The notes under the pieces are model-generated. The model worked only from the letters and a program-made list of their open reading frames with translations, was not told the origin of the DNA and ran no database searches. This document shows positions 22,634 to 33,874 of a DNA stretch of 64,000 nt, piece after piece (within the stretch, counting starts at the first letter, position 1; every line of letters begins with the position of its first letter). Source of the DNA: Mesostigma viride (lineage: Eukaryota > Streptophyta > Mesostigmatophyceae > Mesostigmatales > Mesostigmataceae); the NCBI GenBank assembly GCA_009746045.1, contig RPFO01000213.1, positions 226,564 through 290,563 on the forward strand. Reading direction: 5' to 3'. Made by a program: the position numbers and the translations under genes.

Positions 22634-22835
22634 CATTAATTAATTAATTAATTAGGAACATAACTCCGTTGGGAGTATATGTAGCACATAGCCCTGAGAA
22701 GGGGCATATGGCCTTTAATACACTCTTGGCTACTTCTTGCAGGTGGGGGAATGTAAACTGCCACCTGCTCTGGGTGCACGAAGTGCACCTGCCCACCACT
22801 GTATTCAGGCACCTACGTACCATAGGCAAGCCACC
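22634..22835 (-). mobile_element. LINE 3' fragment, same family as the 3' end at 12592-13048
   Basis: A (TTAA)n tail (22634-22653) is followed, on the minus strand, by the same terminal hairpin and about 180 bp of 3' UTR seen at 12850-13021. The 5' limit is approximate. The tail sequence differs from the (CAATT)n of the other copy. Confidence 0.6.
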
Positions 22836-23099
22836 ACGGCAACCCAAGCATCCCCACCCCTCACACGAACCTGTGACCTACGCACGAGCTACCCACATTT
22901 ACAACTGCGTTCCACAACTACTAAATCATCAACCCCTACCAATGTCCCCCTTGACACCCGCCAAAGGAGGGGGAACCCCCCCCCTTCCCCCCCACCCCCC
23001 ACCCACCCACCCCACTACACTACATCGGACCGGTATTGTAGTCTAGCGCCGCACCGGCTGTGACTGACCTGACTGACCCCAGGTTGCGCGGTCTCCCAG

Positions 23100-23310
23100 G
23101 TGACTGTGGGAAACTGGGCTTATTCATGAGAGGGGGTGTCTAAACTGGGGTGGTTTATGTCAGAGTGGGCTGAGTGGGGGCTGTGGGAAACTGGGATAGT
23201 GTATGAGTGGGGGGGTCTAAACTGGGTTGTTCATGAGTGGGCTGAGCGGGGGCTGTCAGAAACTGGGATTATTTATGAGTGGGCAGTGTGTGAAACTGGG
23301 ATTTTTTTTT
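23100..23310. repeat. G-rich tandem repeat, about 60 bp units
   Basis: Units contain GAAACTGGGAT, TATGAGTGGG and GGCTGAGTGGGGGCTG in varied order, followed by a T-run and an inverted CCCCCTCATGAGGGGG motif near 23338-23353. Confidence 0.65.
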
Positions 23311-23720
23311 TTTTAATGACTGATTGCAATTTTACAACCCCCTCATGAGGGGGTTGTAAACACTGGGATTATGAGTTTGCGGGCGGGGGAGGCCGCCTTG
23401 CTGTTCTTGAAACCCATTCAAGGATGTTCTAGGCAACACATTGATTTTGATGTGCAACATTTCTATTGATCGAGGCTGTGAAAGGCTATGACAAATCTTG
23501 AGTGTTCAAACTTGCCTTTTTTTTTCTGCTCACAGGGAGACAAGGTGCCGGCCTCCTCGTCGTCGTCCACTTAACATCGTCATCTAGGCGCCACGGCTGC
23601 GCAGGTTTGTTTTTGTTTCCTTGATATATATCGAGCGCTTTCTTGTTCATGAATTGGTTTTCTAGGGTGCGGTGGCAGATGAGACAACTGACACCAACCA
23701 TCCGTTCATGTTTCTTGCGT

Positions 23721-25678
23721 ATCGGATTTCTTTGAAAAGAGTTTCTCGAAGTGAGGCGGGGAATAAGGCCGCTCACGGGAGCCGCCTGGATGGTCGGCTG
23801 AACCGGGCGGGTTTGGCAGATGTAACCGGATTTGGCTAATGGCTGGCGACCTGGAATTGTTAGTAGGGGCAGTGGCCCTATTGTGCTACAATCTCGAAAC
23901 AATCTTATGCTTAAAGTTTGACAGGGCCGGGTTTGTTGAACCGGTTTGTTGAATGATAATTAGAACCTTTCGGAAAGGGTATTTGATTGGTTGTTGTTTT
24001 TGTGGTACGGTAGGTGTCGCTACATTCTCAGGTTGGCGTGTTAAGTTAAGCTCGGTTGCTGATGTCAGCCCCGTGCTAGGGCAGTTTGACTACTTTGGCG
24101 GCGTAGTGACATTGTTGTGGTCTTTTTTCTTGTAAACGTTGGCTGAGCGCCGACGGCTGAGGCTATGGCGGTACAAGAAGTGCCTCACCAGCCTTGCGCT
24201 CAGCATGGGTGCGGGGCTAAAATTTGTTAACCAAATTTCCGGCATCCATGATCCCTGGCTGCTTAATTAAGGCGGTTGGGATTCATGGCTGCCACTGGCC
24301 CGGAATTAATGTCCGGGTGATCGGGGTTTAAATGCGAAGCGGGGGCTGATGCATTATTTAATGGCTGGTTTGTTTGAAAGAAACGGCCAGCTGGCCGGGT
24401 TGGGCAAGGGCTAGCTTGCTTGATGGTTCCGTACCTGGGGATGCTTGCGCCTCGGGTTGGGCTGTCGGCAGGCTGGCCTGCCTTTGAGTTGTCTCGTACC
24501 TGGAAATGCTTGCATTCCGGGTTGGGCTTGGCTTGAGGGCCGCCGCGGCTCGGGGGGGTAAAAAATTTAAGTCACCGTTGTGGGACACGGAGCCTCGGCG
24601 CAGGAGGCAAGGGCTGAAAACCAACTTGATTTCGTATTCAGTGGTATTTCCACTTTTTTGTACGGAAGGAGTGTTTATGTGCTCGGCACTAGGTTGGTTG
24701 CTCTTCAAAAAAGTTGTAAACTGGGCGTCGGCTGGAATCAGCGGTGCCAGTCAGCAGCTTTTGCTTTGACTTTGTGTTCCGCGACAGCACCCCTTCTTAG
24801 CGGACCAGAGAAGAGGTCGGCAACGAGGTCAGCGGGGGCCCCCGAGTGGGGTCAAAAATGCGAGCTGTGTCGATCGACAGTGCATGAGTTTTTGTGCATT
24901 CACAGTCGCTGGGAATTAAATCTGTTTTCTGGCAACGGAGAGCGCCCATCGCGACAGGACGGCTTTTGACGGGAAAGGAAATGGTGCTTCTTTAGCGGAC
25001 CGGAGGGCCAGGAAGGGGAGGTTGGGTAATCGCGAGCCATGCCTAAGGAGTTCTTAATAGCGGTTCTGTAACCGCTACCTGTCTGTATGCATCTACTTAT
25101 TGTTTTAACAAAGATGCTGGTGACTATGGTGAGCAAACGGGTGTATGAATCGGATTTCTTTGAAAAGAGTTTCTCGAAGTGAGGCGGGGAATAAGGCCGC
25201 TCACGGGAGCCGCCTGGATGGTCGGCTGAACCGGGCGGGTTTGGCAGATGTAACCGGATTTGGCTAATGGCTGGCGACCTGGAGTTGTTAGTAGGGGCAG
25301 TGGCCCTATTGTGCTACAATCTCGAAACAATCTTATGCTTAAAGTTTGACAGGGCCGGGTTTGTTGAACCGGTTTGTTGAATGATAATTAGAACCTTTCG
25401 GAAAGGGTATTTGATTGGTTGTTGTTTTTGTGGTACGGTAGGTGTCGCTACATTCTCAGGTTGGCGTGTTAAGTTAAGCTCGGTTGCTGATGTCAGCCCC
25501 GTGCTAGGGCAGTTTGACTACTTTGGCGGCGTAGTGACATTGTTGTGGTCTTTTTTCTTGTCCCACCCACCCACCCTCTTTGGTGGCCTGGTCTGCGCGG
25601 GTAATCGCGAGCCATGCCTAAGGAGTTCTTAATAGCGGTTCTGTAACCGCTACCTGTCTGTATGCATCTACTTATTGT
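23721..25678. repeat. Partial segmental duplication in CACTA-2
   Basis: 23721-24132 is repeated nearly exactly at 25149-25561, and 25024-25103 is repeated at 25599-25678. The second copy of the pair is compact (40 bp between its parts); in the first, 890 bp separates them. This suggests a tandem duplication followed by insertion or deletion. Frames inside are not recognised. Confidence 0.8.
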
Positions 25679-25869
25679 GCGTTTTTTAATGCAGTCCAGG
25701 AACATTCTGAGATTTCTGTCACGCAACGACAATCGCCAAGCCGGCGTTTGCAAATTGTCACTGATCGATAATAACTGTTGAAGAATGAAGAATGAAGATC
25801 TGTTACATTTATCTTTATATTTGTAATAAAGAAATCGCGAGGTGTGCTTTTCATCCGTTTTGCTTTGGA

Positions 25870-26059
25870 ATGTGTTCTGATATTATATCTGTGTGATATG
25901 TCACGATATATCTGTGTGATATGTCATGATCGCCCGTGGTTTTATGTCACTGTTTTCTCCCTATATTTATCAGTGACATTGTCACGGCTTTGTCACCCTT
26001 TTTTTCCTGATATATCAGTGACAATGTCACGGATTTCGTCACCCTTTTTTTCCTGATAT
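25870..26059. repeat. Right subterminal repeats of CACTA-2, outer part split off by a LINE insertion
   Basis: Repeats of GATATATCAGTGACAATGTCACGG and TTTGTCACCC continue after the LINE fragment at 26957-27370. Confidence 0.8.
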
Positions 26060-26956
26060 TAATTAATTAATTAATAGACACGTGACTGCGTCACGTGAGC
26101 ATAAGTCCTCAGTGGGAGGGGAACATGGGATGGAATGGATGGTATAAGCTATCTAGGTCCTAGTTACAGGGGTGTGGGCACCGCGGCCCGAATCGCTATG
26201 ACTGCCATACTTGGTCACACGTACGCGGAGCCCCCACAGGCTTGGGGGTGGTCTCCTTCATCACTACTTGCCATCTATCCTTGCGCACCATCTGCCTCCA
26301 TATTACAGACAAACCAGGAGGCTGCCCGGGGGTGAGCCCGTCACGTCTAGTGTAGCACATGTCCATGCCGAGTCTATCACGAAAAGTCCACGGGTGGCGG
26401 CCCTGCCGCGCGCGGCCGGGGGCACGCCAGGTGAGGACATAGCGCCCAGGCTGGGCGGGCTTGGTGCCAGCTAGTCTATCTGATCAATGTATCTACCTGA
26501 TCTGTGCGGGCCAGGTGCCCGGCTAGGCCCAGGCGCCTGTGCCTAATAATGTGGGAAACATAGGGCAAATCAGCGTACAAATCCTCATTACTAATGTGCA
26601 AACCAAAGGGGATGTTAAGGGCCTTGCGCAGCATCTTGGTGACGGCGCCGTCGAGTCGTTGCTCCAGCTCCTGCATCAGTGTCCACGTCTCAGCGCCGTA
26701 GGTCAGGATCGTCAGAATGACGACCTTGAAGAGGTCACGCTTGACGATCCGGGGTAGGGCGGGGTTGCTCCACCAGCGGCGGTGGTCATGGAGGTGCGCC
26801 CACGCCATGCCGATCCGTGTCGTCATGTCGTCCTCGCAGTCGGGAAGCCAACTGCCGAGCAGCTTGAAGCGGCCTGAAGGAGGGTAGTTGACCTCGGCAT
26901 CGTCTAAGAGGCGGAGTGTGGGTGGGGGCCCTGCCATGCCGAGGGCCAGGGCCTCC
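26060..26956 (-). mobile_element. 5'-truncated LINE in the CACTA-2 repeat array
   Basis: The fragment has a (TAAT)n tail at its 3' end (26060-26075). A 5 bp target duplication GATAT flanks it (26055-26059 and 26957-26961). An intact version of the target phrase (CCTGATATATCAGTG) is present in the neighbouring repeats, which confirms the site. Confidence 0.8.
26476..26937 (-). pseudogene. LINE reverse transcriptase C-terminal fragment
   Basis: The 153-residue frame corresponds to the part after the catalytic core of a LINE RT: a FKLLGSWL motif (the motif E/thumb start), then a TYGAETWTL segment, then LEQRLDGAVTKMLR and RHRRLGLAGHLAR. This pattern is common in LINEs with an apurinic-type endonuclease; that enzyme and the RT core are missing because the copy is 5'-truncated. 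The clade cannot be set from this piece alone. About 400 bp of 3' UTR follows, part of which recurs at 16653-16798. Confidence 0.75.
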
Positions 26957-27370
26957 GATATATCAGTGATAATGTCACGGATTTGTCACCCTTTTTTCCC
27001 TGTTATATCAGTGATAATGTCACGGATTTGTCACCCTTTTTTCGTGATAATGTCACGGATTTGTCACCCTTTTTTTCGTGATAATGTCACGGATTTGTCA
27101 CCCTTTTTTCGTGATATATCAGTGATAATGTCACGGATTTTGTCAGTGCGTTTTGTCAAGTCGTGACATTGATATTTTGTGATAATTTCCTTGTTTTTGT
27201 CACAAAGATAATCACAGAATATGCTGGTTTTATCACATGATTTGTCACGAAATGTCACAGAATATCACAGTTTTGTCACAAAAAATCACAAAGTGTCACA
27301 TTTTGTCACATCCACATCACAAAATGTCACGTGATATGTCACAAAATATCACAAAATGTCACACACCCCT
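26957..27370. repeat. Right subterminal repeats of CACTA-2, inner to terminal part
   Basis: Units around TCACGGATTTGTCACCC and GTGATAATG come first, then TCACAAAATGTCAC-type units identical in kind to the left end. Confidence 0.85.
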
Positions 27371-27508
27371 TCCTGGTGTCGACAGCGTAGGCGGAGGTTT
27401 GATTCCCGTCTGGCGCGGAATTCAAAAGGTGCTTGATTCGATTCCTGGCCGGAATCTCTTTGTCAACGTTACCTTGTTTTTCGGAGTTTTCTGCTGTTTT
27501 TTGCTGGA

Positions 27509-28376
27509 ATGGCTTCCGGCACTCGTAGCCAGGTCGCTTCCGCGAGTCGCGCTGCTGGCAGTATAACGATTTTGATGCCGACGACGCTGCCGGTCTGGCC
27601 GCTCTGACTGCATCGTCCGTAACCGTTACCGATTCGGGTCTCCCAGGCGAAGTATTTTTTGATGCCGCAGCTGGGCTGGCTGCCCTGGCCTTGCACCCGC
27701 CAGGTGGTGACGGAGACGCCGCCCTCGGTGCTCTCGACGGTGAGAATCCGGCTGCTGATGGTGGTGGTTTGAGCCGCGGTACGGCGGGGGGGGGCCCCGC
27801 CCGAGCCTCCTTTGTGGCTTGCAAGGAGCTTTTGAAGGATGTTCGTGGGGTCAAGGTTTTTACCGGCTCAGATTGGACGCTGTGGATCCCTTTTAAGGAC
27901 CATTTTTTGGGCCTCGTCTCCCTTTATGCTGGCCTCCTTGGAGTGCTGGCAGGTGTTGTCCAGAACGTGCAACTGGATCGGCTCCTTTACGTTGCCTTGT
28001 TGGCCGTCGTCGATGGGCCTGCGCGTGCCTTGATGCAGACGCTCCCCCTGGATCGTCGCCTGGGCAGTCTGGCCATCACCAAGCTCATCCAGGTCTATGA
28101 GCATGGCAAGCTCACCAAGTCCATGCGTCTGGACTTGTGGAAACAAATGGCCCAGCTTCGTCAATTTACTGCTCGCGAGACTGTGGAGCCGTATGTGAAC
28201 CGCTCGGAACTGCTGTACGCCAAGCTCCAGGCTGCAGGCATTACGTTCCCAGTCGCTGCCTTCATCGCCAGCGTCCTCAGCGGTCTGCGCGCGGAGTACC
28301 GGCCTGCGCTGATCTCCCTCCGTCTTGACGAGGTCGAGACTGTTCCTGTCCTGCGGCAGCGCCTGATGGAAGTTGA
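27509..28376 (+). pseudogene. gag: Copia-2 gag, N-terminal part (frameshifted, cut by palindrome)
   Basis: From the ATG at 27509 the frame must shift by one base near 27560 to join the long Gag frame ending at 28376. The Gag part (about 27691-28376) is a helical, UBN2-like copia Gag domain with stretches such as LVSLYAGLLG and MRLDLWKQMAQL. The palindromic element cuts it after 28376; 29623 onward continues the same frame after removing one GTTGA. The leader before the ATG holds CACTA-2. Confidence 0.7.
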
Positions 28377-28499
28377 AGTTATATACAACGATTCCTGACG
28401 GAATCGATACTAAGCGCTTAGTACCGATTCCGCAAGGAATCGTTGTATATAACTAAAACTTTTGCTTGCGCCGGCAAGGCTAAGGCCGATACTAGTCGG

Positions 28500-28602
28500 G
28501 TCATCGAATTGGCTATTCGATTATCGAAGTTGCCTATTCGACCATCGAACTTTCCTATTCGATTATCGAATTTTCCTTATTCGATTGTCGAAATTTCCTA
28601 TT
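28500..28602. repeat. TTCGA-rich short tandem units in the palindrome arm
   Basis: About five 20-26 bp units of the form CTATTCGATTATCGAA; the inverted set is at 29397-29499. Confidence 0.75.
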
Positions 28603-29055
28603 CGACAGGGGGTCAGAGGCCAGCGGCCTATCATACTCGGTGCCCAGCGAGCCACCGAACTAGGCCTAGTCGATTATAGCGAGACATCGCGTGGAACTTA
28701 GCCGATTTCGGGGACTTAGCCGATTTTCGGAGCGACGTCGAACAACACAGATGATTAGCCGGTTGAGCACATCATATCAGTCGAATAGCTAGCGCTGGTA
28801 CTCCGCCTAGTAAGCGGAGAGCACTTGCCTATTTCGATTAACATATTAGGCCGAACGATTAGCGTCCGCAACGTTATTCGCATTACTAGGCGAAAAATCC
28901 ACCCCCGGAACGATCCTAGCGGGATTCGAACCCGGGATGCCGGCGTGTCGCAACAGTCTTAGTTATATACAACGATTCCTGACGGAATCGATACTAAGCG
29001 CTTAGTATCGATTCCGTCAGGAATCGTTGTATATAACTAAGACTGTTGCGACACG

Positions 29056-29095
29056 CCGGCATCCCGGGTTCGAATCCCGCTAGGATCGTTCCGGG
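29056..29095 (+). other. tRNA T-arm / Pol III B-box-like motif in palindrome arm
   Basis: GGTTCGAATCC matches the B-box consensus and sits in a short stem. An inverted copy lies at 28905-28945. No complete tRNA cloverleaf fits around it: the sequence on the 5' side runs into the central hairpin. It may be a relic of a tRNA-derived unit. Confidence 0.4.
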
Positions 29096-29627
29096 GGTGG
29101 ATTTTTCGCCTAGTAATGCGAATAACGTTGCGGACGCTAATCGTTCGGCCTAATATGTCAATCGAAATAGGCAAGTGCCCTCCGCTTACTAGGCGGAGTA
29201 CCAGCGCTAGCTATTCGACTGATATGATGTGCTCAACCGGCTAATCATCTGTGTTGTTCGACGTCGCTCCGAAAATCGGCTAAGTCCCCGAAATCGGCTA
29301 AGTTCCACGCGATGTCTCGCTATAATCGACTAGGCCTAGTTCGGTGGCTCGCTGGGCACCGAGTATGATAGGCCGCTGGCCTCTGACCCCCCGTCGAATA
29401 GGAAATTTCGACAATCGAATAAGGAAAATTCGATAATCGAATAGGAAAGTTCGATGGTCGAATAGGCAACTTCGATAATCGAATAGCCAATTCGATGACC
29501 CGACTAGTATCGGCCTTAGCCTTGCCGGCGCAAGCAAAAGTTTTAGTTATATACAACGATTCCTGACGGAATCGATACTAAGCGCTTAGTACCGATTCCG
29601 CAAGGAATCGTTGTATATAACTGTTGA

Positions 29628-29768
29628 AGATCTGCTGACGGGTGGCCTCCCGTCCCCTGCAGATTCTGGCTCTGCCTCCAACGCGTACCACACCCCTGGC
29701 CGGGGGCGTGGCCCACGGAATGGCGGTGCCCGCGGCAACGGCAACGGCAACAGCAACGGCACCGGAAG

Positions 29769-29814
<46 letters not shown>

Positions 29815-32800
29815 CACGGCCACGGCAACGGCCGCGCCCACGGCAATGGCCACGGCAACGGCCACGGCCATGACGGCAGCAGCGGGGGGCGCGGCGGGCG
29901 CGGTGGTGGTCGCGGTGGTGGCGCAGGGGTCGGGCGTGGTCGCGGGCCGCCCTGCTCCGTCTGCGCCAAGCCTGGACATGACGCCGCCACCTGCTGGACT
30001 GCCCATCCCGCCCAGCGCCCTGCTCACCTCCGCGGTGACGGCGCCGGGCACGCCCATCAAACCGACGCAGGCCTGCCTCCCTTGGAGACGACGTACGCGT
30101 TCCACGTGGGTCGAGGCCCTTTGTGTGCTTCCCTGCGCGCCAACCCTTTGGGTGCTTCCCTGCGCGACGGTGTGCAGACTTCCCACGGGCAGGCCTCGCT
30201 TCGTCCAGTGCACGGCCTTGCGCCTTCCCCGTCCCGCTCGGGCAGTCGTCTCTCGGCACCCCGCCCCAGCACCTCCTCGGACTCGACGGCTGGTTCCTCA
30301 ACCACCGCTCCTGCTGTGCTTCACACGGCCGCAACGGCCTCGGCTAGGTGTGCCCCGGAGTGGGTGGTTGACACGGGTGCCACGTACCACATGACGCCTC
30401 ACCGGGCGGACTTTGGCGATGGATTTGATCCCGCCTTCCGGCTGCGCATCACCGGCTCGGGCGGCAATCTGCATGCGGGCGGCAGGGGCCCTCTGCTTCT
30501 CCGGCTCGGCACCCCGGACGTGCACCTCGGCCCAGCTTTGTATGTCCCAGGCCTTCAGGCCCGCCTACTCTCGGTGAGCCAGCTCTTTAAAGCCGGCCAT
30601 GATGTGGACTTTAAGCACCTGCGCCTCACTTTGGGGACCCGCACGTTCCCCCTCGTGGAGTGTGACGGCATTTACTTGCTCCGCGGGGTGGCGCCCCATG
30701 CCCTCGCCACATCAGCCGCCCCCGTGGACCTGATGCAGTGGCACCTGCGCCTCGGACACGCTGGCGCGGATCGTATTGCTCGGCTAGCCGCCGACCCCGC
30801 CTCAAACATGGTGACCCACGGTCCCAAGGCTCCCACGTGTCCTTCCTGCCCTGCCGGTCACTTGCGGCGGAGCAGCTTTCCCCCCAGCACGACGCCACGC
30901 TGCGCGACCCCTCGCCGTCGCCTGCACTGCGACCTGCTTGGTCCCATGCGGACCCCTGCCGTGTTGGGGGACTGGCGGTATGTCCTGGGCATCACGGATG
31001 AAGCCACTCGTTTTCACTGGGTTTACTTCTTGAAGACGAAGGACGCTGCCGTTGGGAGCCTGCGTCACTTCCTGGCCACGGAGATCAAGCCGTTCCGGGC
31101 GTCCGCGGCCACGGCGCCTGTGGAGCTTCGCTCCGACCAAGACGCGGTTTTCACTGGCCAGGACTGGCGCGCCGTCTGCGCCGAGTATGGCGTGCGGCAA
31201 GAGTTCTCGTCCCCCTATACGCCGGAGCAGAACGGCGTGGCGGAGCGATTCTGGGGCGTCGCAGTTAGCATGACCAGGAGCATGCTGGCGCATGCTGGCC
31301 TCGGCAAGGAGTTCTGGGCTCTAGCCTTTGCATGCGCCATCTACATCATCAACAGGCTGCCCTGCCGCAGCAACCCGGAGCACGCAACGCCCTACTTCCT
31401 CATGTATGGGCGCCCTGCGGATTTATCCGGCATGCGTGTGTTTGGCTGCCCCTCCCACGTCTTGGTTGAGGGGGCAGCCCGTGAGAAGTTTGATTCTCGC
31501 GCTGAGGATGGCCTCTTCGTGGGATACAAGCTTGACTCCCCGGCCTACCTCGTGTGGGTGCCCGACAAGGCGACGGGCGGCGGGCGTGTCATCGAGCGCA
31601 AGCACGTGCAGTTCGACGAGACGTGGCGCAACCGGGCCCCGCAGGCTGCGCAGTGGCTCCCGGCGGCCCCCTTTGCGGAGGCCGACCTCTTTCCCGCCGA
31701 CATGCTGACTCCTGCCCCTTTGCAGTTACCCTCTGCCTCTGCCGAGGACTCTGGGGGGCCGGCAACGCCCTCCACTGCCTTGCCCGCAGGCCGTGAGGAC
31801 AGCTATGTCAGCATCGGGGGGACTCCTGAGCGTTTCGTTCTCCCCCCGGCCGCCGCTGCGGCCATCCAGGCACTTGTGCGGAACGGCCCTGCTCCGACGG
31901 CTCCGGCTCCTGCCTCGGCGCCGACATCTTACCTCACCGTGTCAGATGCTCGACAGCATGCCCCTCTGTTGCGCGGGCAGGCCTCTGGCCACTCGCGTTC
32001 TGCGGCGTCATATGAACACGCCGGGGCGGGGATGCCTCCGCCGCATTTGAGTACCTCGGTTGACCTGGAGAGCACGGCTGACAGCACCGGCTATTCTCCT
32101 CCGGCGTCCCCTGGTGCCTCTGCAGGTCTCCTCCCCGTGTGGGGTTCCCGTGGTGCTGCCTTGTGTGGCGACCTTTCTCATGGCAGTAACACCCCCGCTC
32201 CCCCTGGTTTCGGGGGCGATGATGTATTGGATGACGCGCTTTCTTCCTGGCCGGATCAACCTGTCACCAAGGCTGCACGGATCCACGCGCATCACTCACT
32301 TGTCGCTGACCTGTGCTTCGCTGCTGCTTTTCATAGCCAGCCTGCGTCCGTGCCCTCCTCTCCCGCTGCCGCCCTTGCCTCGCCGGAATGGCGCACGGCC
32401 ATGGAGAGTGAGCTGGCCAGCCTCCAGGAGCACCAGGTTTACGAGCTTCTGCATGTGCGTGATCTTCCGCGCGGTGCCAAGCTCCTGCCCACCAAGTGGG
32501 TCTTCGCCCAGAAAGCTGATGGGCGGTGCAAGGCCCGGTTTGTGTGCAAGGGGTTTGCACAGCGCGAGGGCATTGATTTCGGTGAGACTTTTGCTCCCAC
32601 CGTCCGTGCTGCCACCGTGCGCCTGGGCTTGGCTCGTGCTGGCACTGCTGGCCACCCCATCCGGCAGCTGGATGTCCGCACCGCGTTCCTCTATGCTGAG
32701 TTGGAGGAGGACGTGTATGTCCTTCCCCCCAAGGGCTTTGAGGAGCGCGACCCCACTGGCCAAACGTACCTCTGGCGCCTCCGGCGGAGCCTCTATGGGC

Positions 32801-33267
32801 TCAAACAGGCGCCCCGGAACTGGCACCACACGCTCCGGGACTACCTCATCCATGAGACTGGCGCTGTCCAGAGCACCACGGACACGTGTCTGTTCCTGTA
32901 TGTTGGTGGTTTTGCCTTCGTCCATGTCGACGATCTCCTGGTCTCCCACTCCTCGGCGGAGTGGCTATCGCAGTGGACCCAACGGGTGTCCCAGCGCTTC
33001 CAGATCACCGAGACGGATGCCCCCTCCCTCTTTCTGGGGGTCTCCCTGGTCCTCGACCCGCCGGCGCGCACAGTTTTTCTGCACCAAGGCCCGTACCTGG
33101 AGGCCCTCGCTGAGCGCTTTGGGGTCTCCCCACGGGTGGTGAAGACGCCCATTGTCCCCAACACCCCCCGTGGTGAGGGGGGGCTTCTCAATGCGGACGA
33201 CACTCGCGTCTACCAAGCGATCACCGGGGCACTCCTGTATGCGATGGGATGCTGCCACTCAGCCTGA
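29628..33267 (+). CDS. pol: Copia-2 gag C-terminus and pol (protease, integrase, RT)
   Basis: The frame continues gag after the palindrome. In order: a Gly-Asn/Gly-His repeat coded by (GGCAAC)n-like DNA (29720-29870); a CCHC knuckle (29953-29994); aspartic protease with VVDTGAT near 30364; integrase with HHCC (about 30737-30850) and acidic residues near 30928, 31132 and 31240 (EQNGVAERF), followed by the copia-typical FGCPSHV and DGLFVGY segments; RT from about 32385, with LDVRTAFLYAEL and a catalytic FVHVDDLL near 32915. The frame ends by a frameshift at about 33245 just after the conserved ITGALLYAMG. All catalytic residues I can see are present, so the protein was functional before the frameshift. 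Confidence 0.92.
29720..29875 (+). repeat. (GGCAAC)n-type coding microsatellite
   Basis: Hexanucleotide repeats encode alternating Gly-Asn and Gly-His in Gag. Its long minus-strand frames are shadows. Confidence 0.8.
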
Positions 33268-33874
33268 CCTGGCATTCGCAGTCAACCTGCTGACTCAGAA
33301 TATGAAAAATCCTACTGTAATTAAGCGACCTTGGGCTGGCACGCCGGGTGCTTCAGTACGCGGTACACACCAAGGACCTGGGTCTGTCCTATACTCGGGG
33401 CAGGGGGGCTGGTGGCCGGCCTACTCGGATGCCGACTGGGCAAACGATCCTGTGGACCGCAAGTCAATCACTGGCAGCGTGGTCATGTACCGCGGTGCTG
33501 CGGTGGAGTGGACCAGTCGCAAGCAGCCCACTCCAGCCCTGTCCACCTGTGAGGCCGAGTACATGGCCCTGTGTGGTGTCACGCAGCAAGTGGTTCCCCT
33601 TCTCACCATCACCAAGGAGTTGGGTGACCCGGCCTCAGGGCCAATTCAGGTGTTTTGCGACAACACTGGTGCTGTGGCTCTGTCACGAGACCCTGTTCAC
33701 CCTCGGCGTACCAAGCACATCGACGTCAAGTACCACTACATTCGCGCGAAGGTCGCGGATGGCACCGTTCAGGTGTCTCACCTTCCTGGGGCAGCGATGA
33801 TCGCCGACATGCTCACCAAGGCACTACCTGAGACACGTTTTGTGGAGCTCAGACACAAGTTGTTGGGTATTTGA
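33255..33874 (+). pseudogene. Copia-2 RNase H, frameshifted
   Basis: The C-terminal RNase H is in another frame from the RT. It starts with TQPDLAFAVNLLTQ, shifts out of frame over about 33335-33410 (the phrase HTKDLGLSYTRG is in a different frame), and returns for YSDADWANDPVDRKS, CEAEYMAL, FCDNTGAVAL and ADMLTKAL. The acidic residues D, E and D of RNase H are present. At least three small indels therefore inactivate this copy. Confidence 0.85.

Larger units (their letters stand above)
17552..27378. mobile_element. CACTA-2: large CACTA-like element in the Copia-2 leader
   Basis: Inverted ends of about 31 bp (left begins CACCGGGAAGGGG, right is its near complement) enclose 9.8 kb. A 2 bp duplication TC flanks it (17550-17551 and 27379-27380). 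Both ends carry arrays of a TGTGACATTTTGTGA-type motif. The terminal CACC replaces CACT, but the layout (CAC ends, subterminal repeats, 2 bp duplication) matches CACTA-1. The interior includes segments similar to the element at 58333-64000 and hosts other insertions. No complete transposase frame is visible; it may be intron-split or lost. Confidence 0.75.
28377..29622. mobile_element. Three-hairpin palindromic element in Copia-2 gag
   Basis: The element is almost a perfect palindrome: 78 bp hairpin (28377-28454), 506 bp arm, 78 bp hairpin at the centre (28961-29038), inverted 506 bp arm, 78 bp hairpin (29545-29622). Ends are AGTTATATACAACG and its complement; a GTTGA duplication (28372-28376 and 29623-29627) flanks it. 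Removal joins gag in frame. Arms differ at only a few bases (for example near 28609, 28827, 28840). Each arm holds five TTCGAT(T)ATCGAA-like units and a T-loop/B-box-like GGTTCGAATCC. No coding frame of note. It looks like two inverted copies of one hairpin-flanked unit sharing the central hairpin. I know no family with this layout. Confidence 0.9.

Noticed and set aside
29010-29100. Complete tRNA gene in the palindrome arm
   Set aside because: Only the T-arm/B-box motif fits; no matching acceptor, D-arm or anticodon arm could be placed upstream.
29543-30334. Minus-strand frames rich in Arg/Cys or Ala/Val opposite Copia-2 gag
   Set aside because: Antisense translation of the (GGCAAC)n repeat.
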